Below are positions 6,255 through 7,404 of a stretch of DNA of 7,404 nucleotides, in pieces (positions within the stretch are counted from its first letter, which is position 1; every line of letters begins with the position of its first letter). This stretch comes from Tatlockia sp. (GTDB taxonomy: Bacteria; Cyanobacteriota; Cyanobacteriia; Cyanobacteriales; Chroococcidiopsidaceae), in NCBI GenBank assembly GCA_013698215.1, contig JACCVJ010000446.1, forward strand, positions 1 to 7,404. Direction: 5' to 3'. The position numbers and the translations under genes are program-made. The notes beneath the pieces were generated by a model. The model saw only the letters and a list, made by a program, of their open reading frames with translations, did not search any database and was not told where the DNA came from.

Positions 6255-6513
6255 CAATGCGCTGGTGGGGATTTATACCGCTGTGTCCCCTTGCTGAATC
6301 TCCAAGGAGGCCTAAAGGGTCCAATAGTAGCGTAGCTGTCATGAGCCGCCATGCAATCCTTGAAACTGCTTCTATGTAAGGCTTATAGAAAAATCTTCAA
6401 TTGCCTTAATTTGGCTATTTAGGCTGAAGAAATTTTTTCTTGAAACCCTTCTCCTGTAGAGGCTATAGCTCTTGCATGGCGGCTGGTAGCAGCTATGCTA
6501 GCTTTAGTCCTAC
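6255..6513. other. Convergent intergenic spacer with weak hairpin and two degenerate 30-bp repeats
   Basis: The subtilase and the right-edge gene converge here. GGGGA (6267-6271) and TCCCC (6286-6290) could pair as a weak hairpin after the subtilase, but no T-tract follows. Two related 30-base units start with CTTGAAAC and end with ATAG, at 6359-6388 and 6439-6468; with small gaps they also share CTTCT, TGTA and AGGCT. A strong AAGGAGG at 6304-6310 has no usable start codon at the right distance. No gene is supported. Confidence 0.4.
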
Positions 6514-7404
6514 TTATGGAAAGATGTCGAAAGACCTGATCTGCTCTGCTAATTTCTCAGCTTTTCTCGCCGCCTGTTTCGCCTTGATTTGTTCTACAAC
6601 CCGTCTCACCAATTCAATTCCTTCTGATGCTGGCTCTAAGGGGGCATCTAGCTGAGGCTGTTGGTTAACCCATTGCTCAACAGGCATAATTATGCCGTTA
6701 TGAAAGACTACACACTTACAGTCATGCGTACTTGACCAATAAACGTCTCGAAGAGTGCCGTCACGGAGGGCTGCGTTCACTTTCTCTAGCTGAGATTCAC
6801 TCTTTGTATTTGGCGCGGCGGCGGAATCAGGCTCTCTTCCTGTGGAAAACCCCCCGCACCCCCCAACTTCATTTGTGGGGATGAGTGAGGGCGGCTGTGG
6901 GGCAGCGCCCTCACCATCCAGCCCTACAAGCTTATTGGGTAAAACAGGGTGTAACTCTGCGTAGGGCAAGGATTCTGGCGATTCTACGTTAGCATAATTT
7001 GGAGGTAGAGGGTGTAACTCTGCGTAGGGCAAGGATTCTGGCGATTCTGAGGGAGAATTGGTGCTGTTTAATAAAAAATCTGGATGCCACAAATTTTTAT
7101 GTTTATACAGCGTGGTTGCACTGATTCCGTAGGCTGAGAGTGCTATACATCTGGCTTTAGCTTGTGCTGGTAAGGCATTTTTGTTAAGCAAGTCGGAGAT
7201 CGCGGCGGTGATGCGCTGCCTTGCATTATCTGTTTGTTGCTGGTTCCAGTTTATTTTCGGCTCGGCTGGAGCTTCAGGCTGGGCGATTTCAAGCTTTTTA
7301 CCATGCCCGTAGTGGTAATAGGGGCTTGCTTCTACACTTCGCACCCAGTAGGCGGCTTTTTGTTCTAGTTCGTTGCGGTGGTTGCACCACTGGTCAAATC
7401 CTGG
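6514..7404 (-). CDS. Unrecognised protein, C-terminal 296 residues, helix-turn-helix-like motif; possibly plasmid or mobile-element related
   Basis: The frame enters from the right edge without a stop and ends at 6514, so the N-terminus is outside the window. A GTG at 7342-7344 could be read as a start, but clearly coding sequence continues upstream of it (PGFDQWCNHRNELEQKAAYW), so I treat it as internal. Counting from that GTG, residues 38-88 are a helical segment ending in KARCIALSAYGISATTLYKH and LWHP, which looks like a DNA-binding helix-turn-helix. Residues 89-185 are a low-complexity Pro/Ser/Glu/Gly linker containing a duplicated SPESLPYAELHP. Residues 186-228 form a small folded block, and 241-272 a charged helix or coiled coil. 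The style recalls large cyanobacterial plasmid or phage-like proteins, but I cannot name a family. Function is unknown. Confidence 0.75.
   Translation of the reverse strand, partial: PGFDQWCNHRNELEQKAAYWVRSVEASPYYHYGHGKKLEIAQPEAPAEPKINWNQQQTDNARQRITAAISDLLNKNALPAQAKARCIALSAYGISATTLYKHKNLWHPDFLLNSTNSPSESPESLPYAELHPLPPNYANVESPESLPYAELHPVLPNKLVGLDGEGAAPQPPSLIPTNEVGGCGGFSTGREPDSAAAPNTKSESQLEKVNAALRDGTLRDVYWSSTHDCKCVVFHNGIIMPVEQWVNQQPQLDAPLEPASEGIELVRRVVEQIKAKQAARKAEKLAEQIRSFDIFP
6946..7048. repeat. 40-bp exact direct repeat, 63-bp period, inside the right-edge gene
   Basis: The 40 bases at 6946-6985 recur exactly at 7009-7048. The offset of 63 bases is exactly 21 codons, so the frame is kept. 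In the protein it appears as two copies of ESPESLPYAELHP separated by eight diverged residues. Identity extends through synonymous positions, which points to a recent duplication or gene conversion within the disordered linker. Confidence 0.9.

Noticed and set aside
6440..6655. Plus-strand 71-codon frame at the 3' end of the right-edge gene
   Set aside because: Most of it is antisense to the supported minus-strand gene, and no ribosome site is present.

Overview
The window looks like accessory DNA from a cyanobacterium, probably filamentous. This is inferred from the style of the proteins: an IS5-type transposase tail ending in YTMINLRHFC, a C-x3-P-x-N-S-x-C motif typical of cyanobacterial secreted proteins, and the composition of the right-edge protein. 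There is no ribosomal, tRNA or other housekeeping gene to confirm it. No HIP1 octamer (GCGATCGC) was noticed. Base composition is uneven: 5101-5160 inside the subtilase has 44 G+C of 60, while 2341-2400 in the spacer has 18 of 60, which fits a patchwork of acquired segments.

Layout. Bases 2-124 are the last 40 codons of an IS5-family transposase, followed by a small hairpin at 147-167. Bases 437-2320 (minus) encode a 627-residue protein that fuses a trypsin/V8-like serine protease to an endonuclease/exonuclease/phosphatase (EEP) nuclease, with the main catalytic residues of both visible. Upstream of it lies a gene-poor, AT-rich stretch (about 2434-3843) with a perfect 10-bp-arm inverted repeat, a related Fur-box-like site and T-rich TTTTTGAC(G/A)ACTT repeats. 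A decayed minus-strand reading frame follows at 3844-4143, then a short secretory-like segment at 4169-4309. Bases 4310-4582 and 4617-6254 (plus) form a two-gene operon: a 90-residue protein resembling a subtilisin propeptide, and a 545-residue S8 subtilase that carries a related domain at its own N-terminus and one repeat of the BTRD1 type at its C-terminus. Bases 6514-7404 (minus) are the C-terminal 296 residues of an unrecognised, possibly plasmid- or mobile-element-associated protein with a recent 63-bp-period internal duplication.

How the parts may work together. The centre of interest is a divergently arranged pair of proteolytic units: a protease-nuclease fusion, and a subtilase paired with a free propeptide-like polypeptide that could act as an inhibitor or folding chaperone in trans. 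Neither protease shows a signal peptide, so both probably act inside the cell. Protease-nuclease fusions of this type are known from bacterial conflict (defence or programmed death) systems. A defence or self-killing role here is an inference: no STAND NTPase, sensor or switch gene is visible, and about 2 kb of non-coding or decayed DNA separates the two units.
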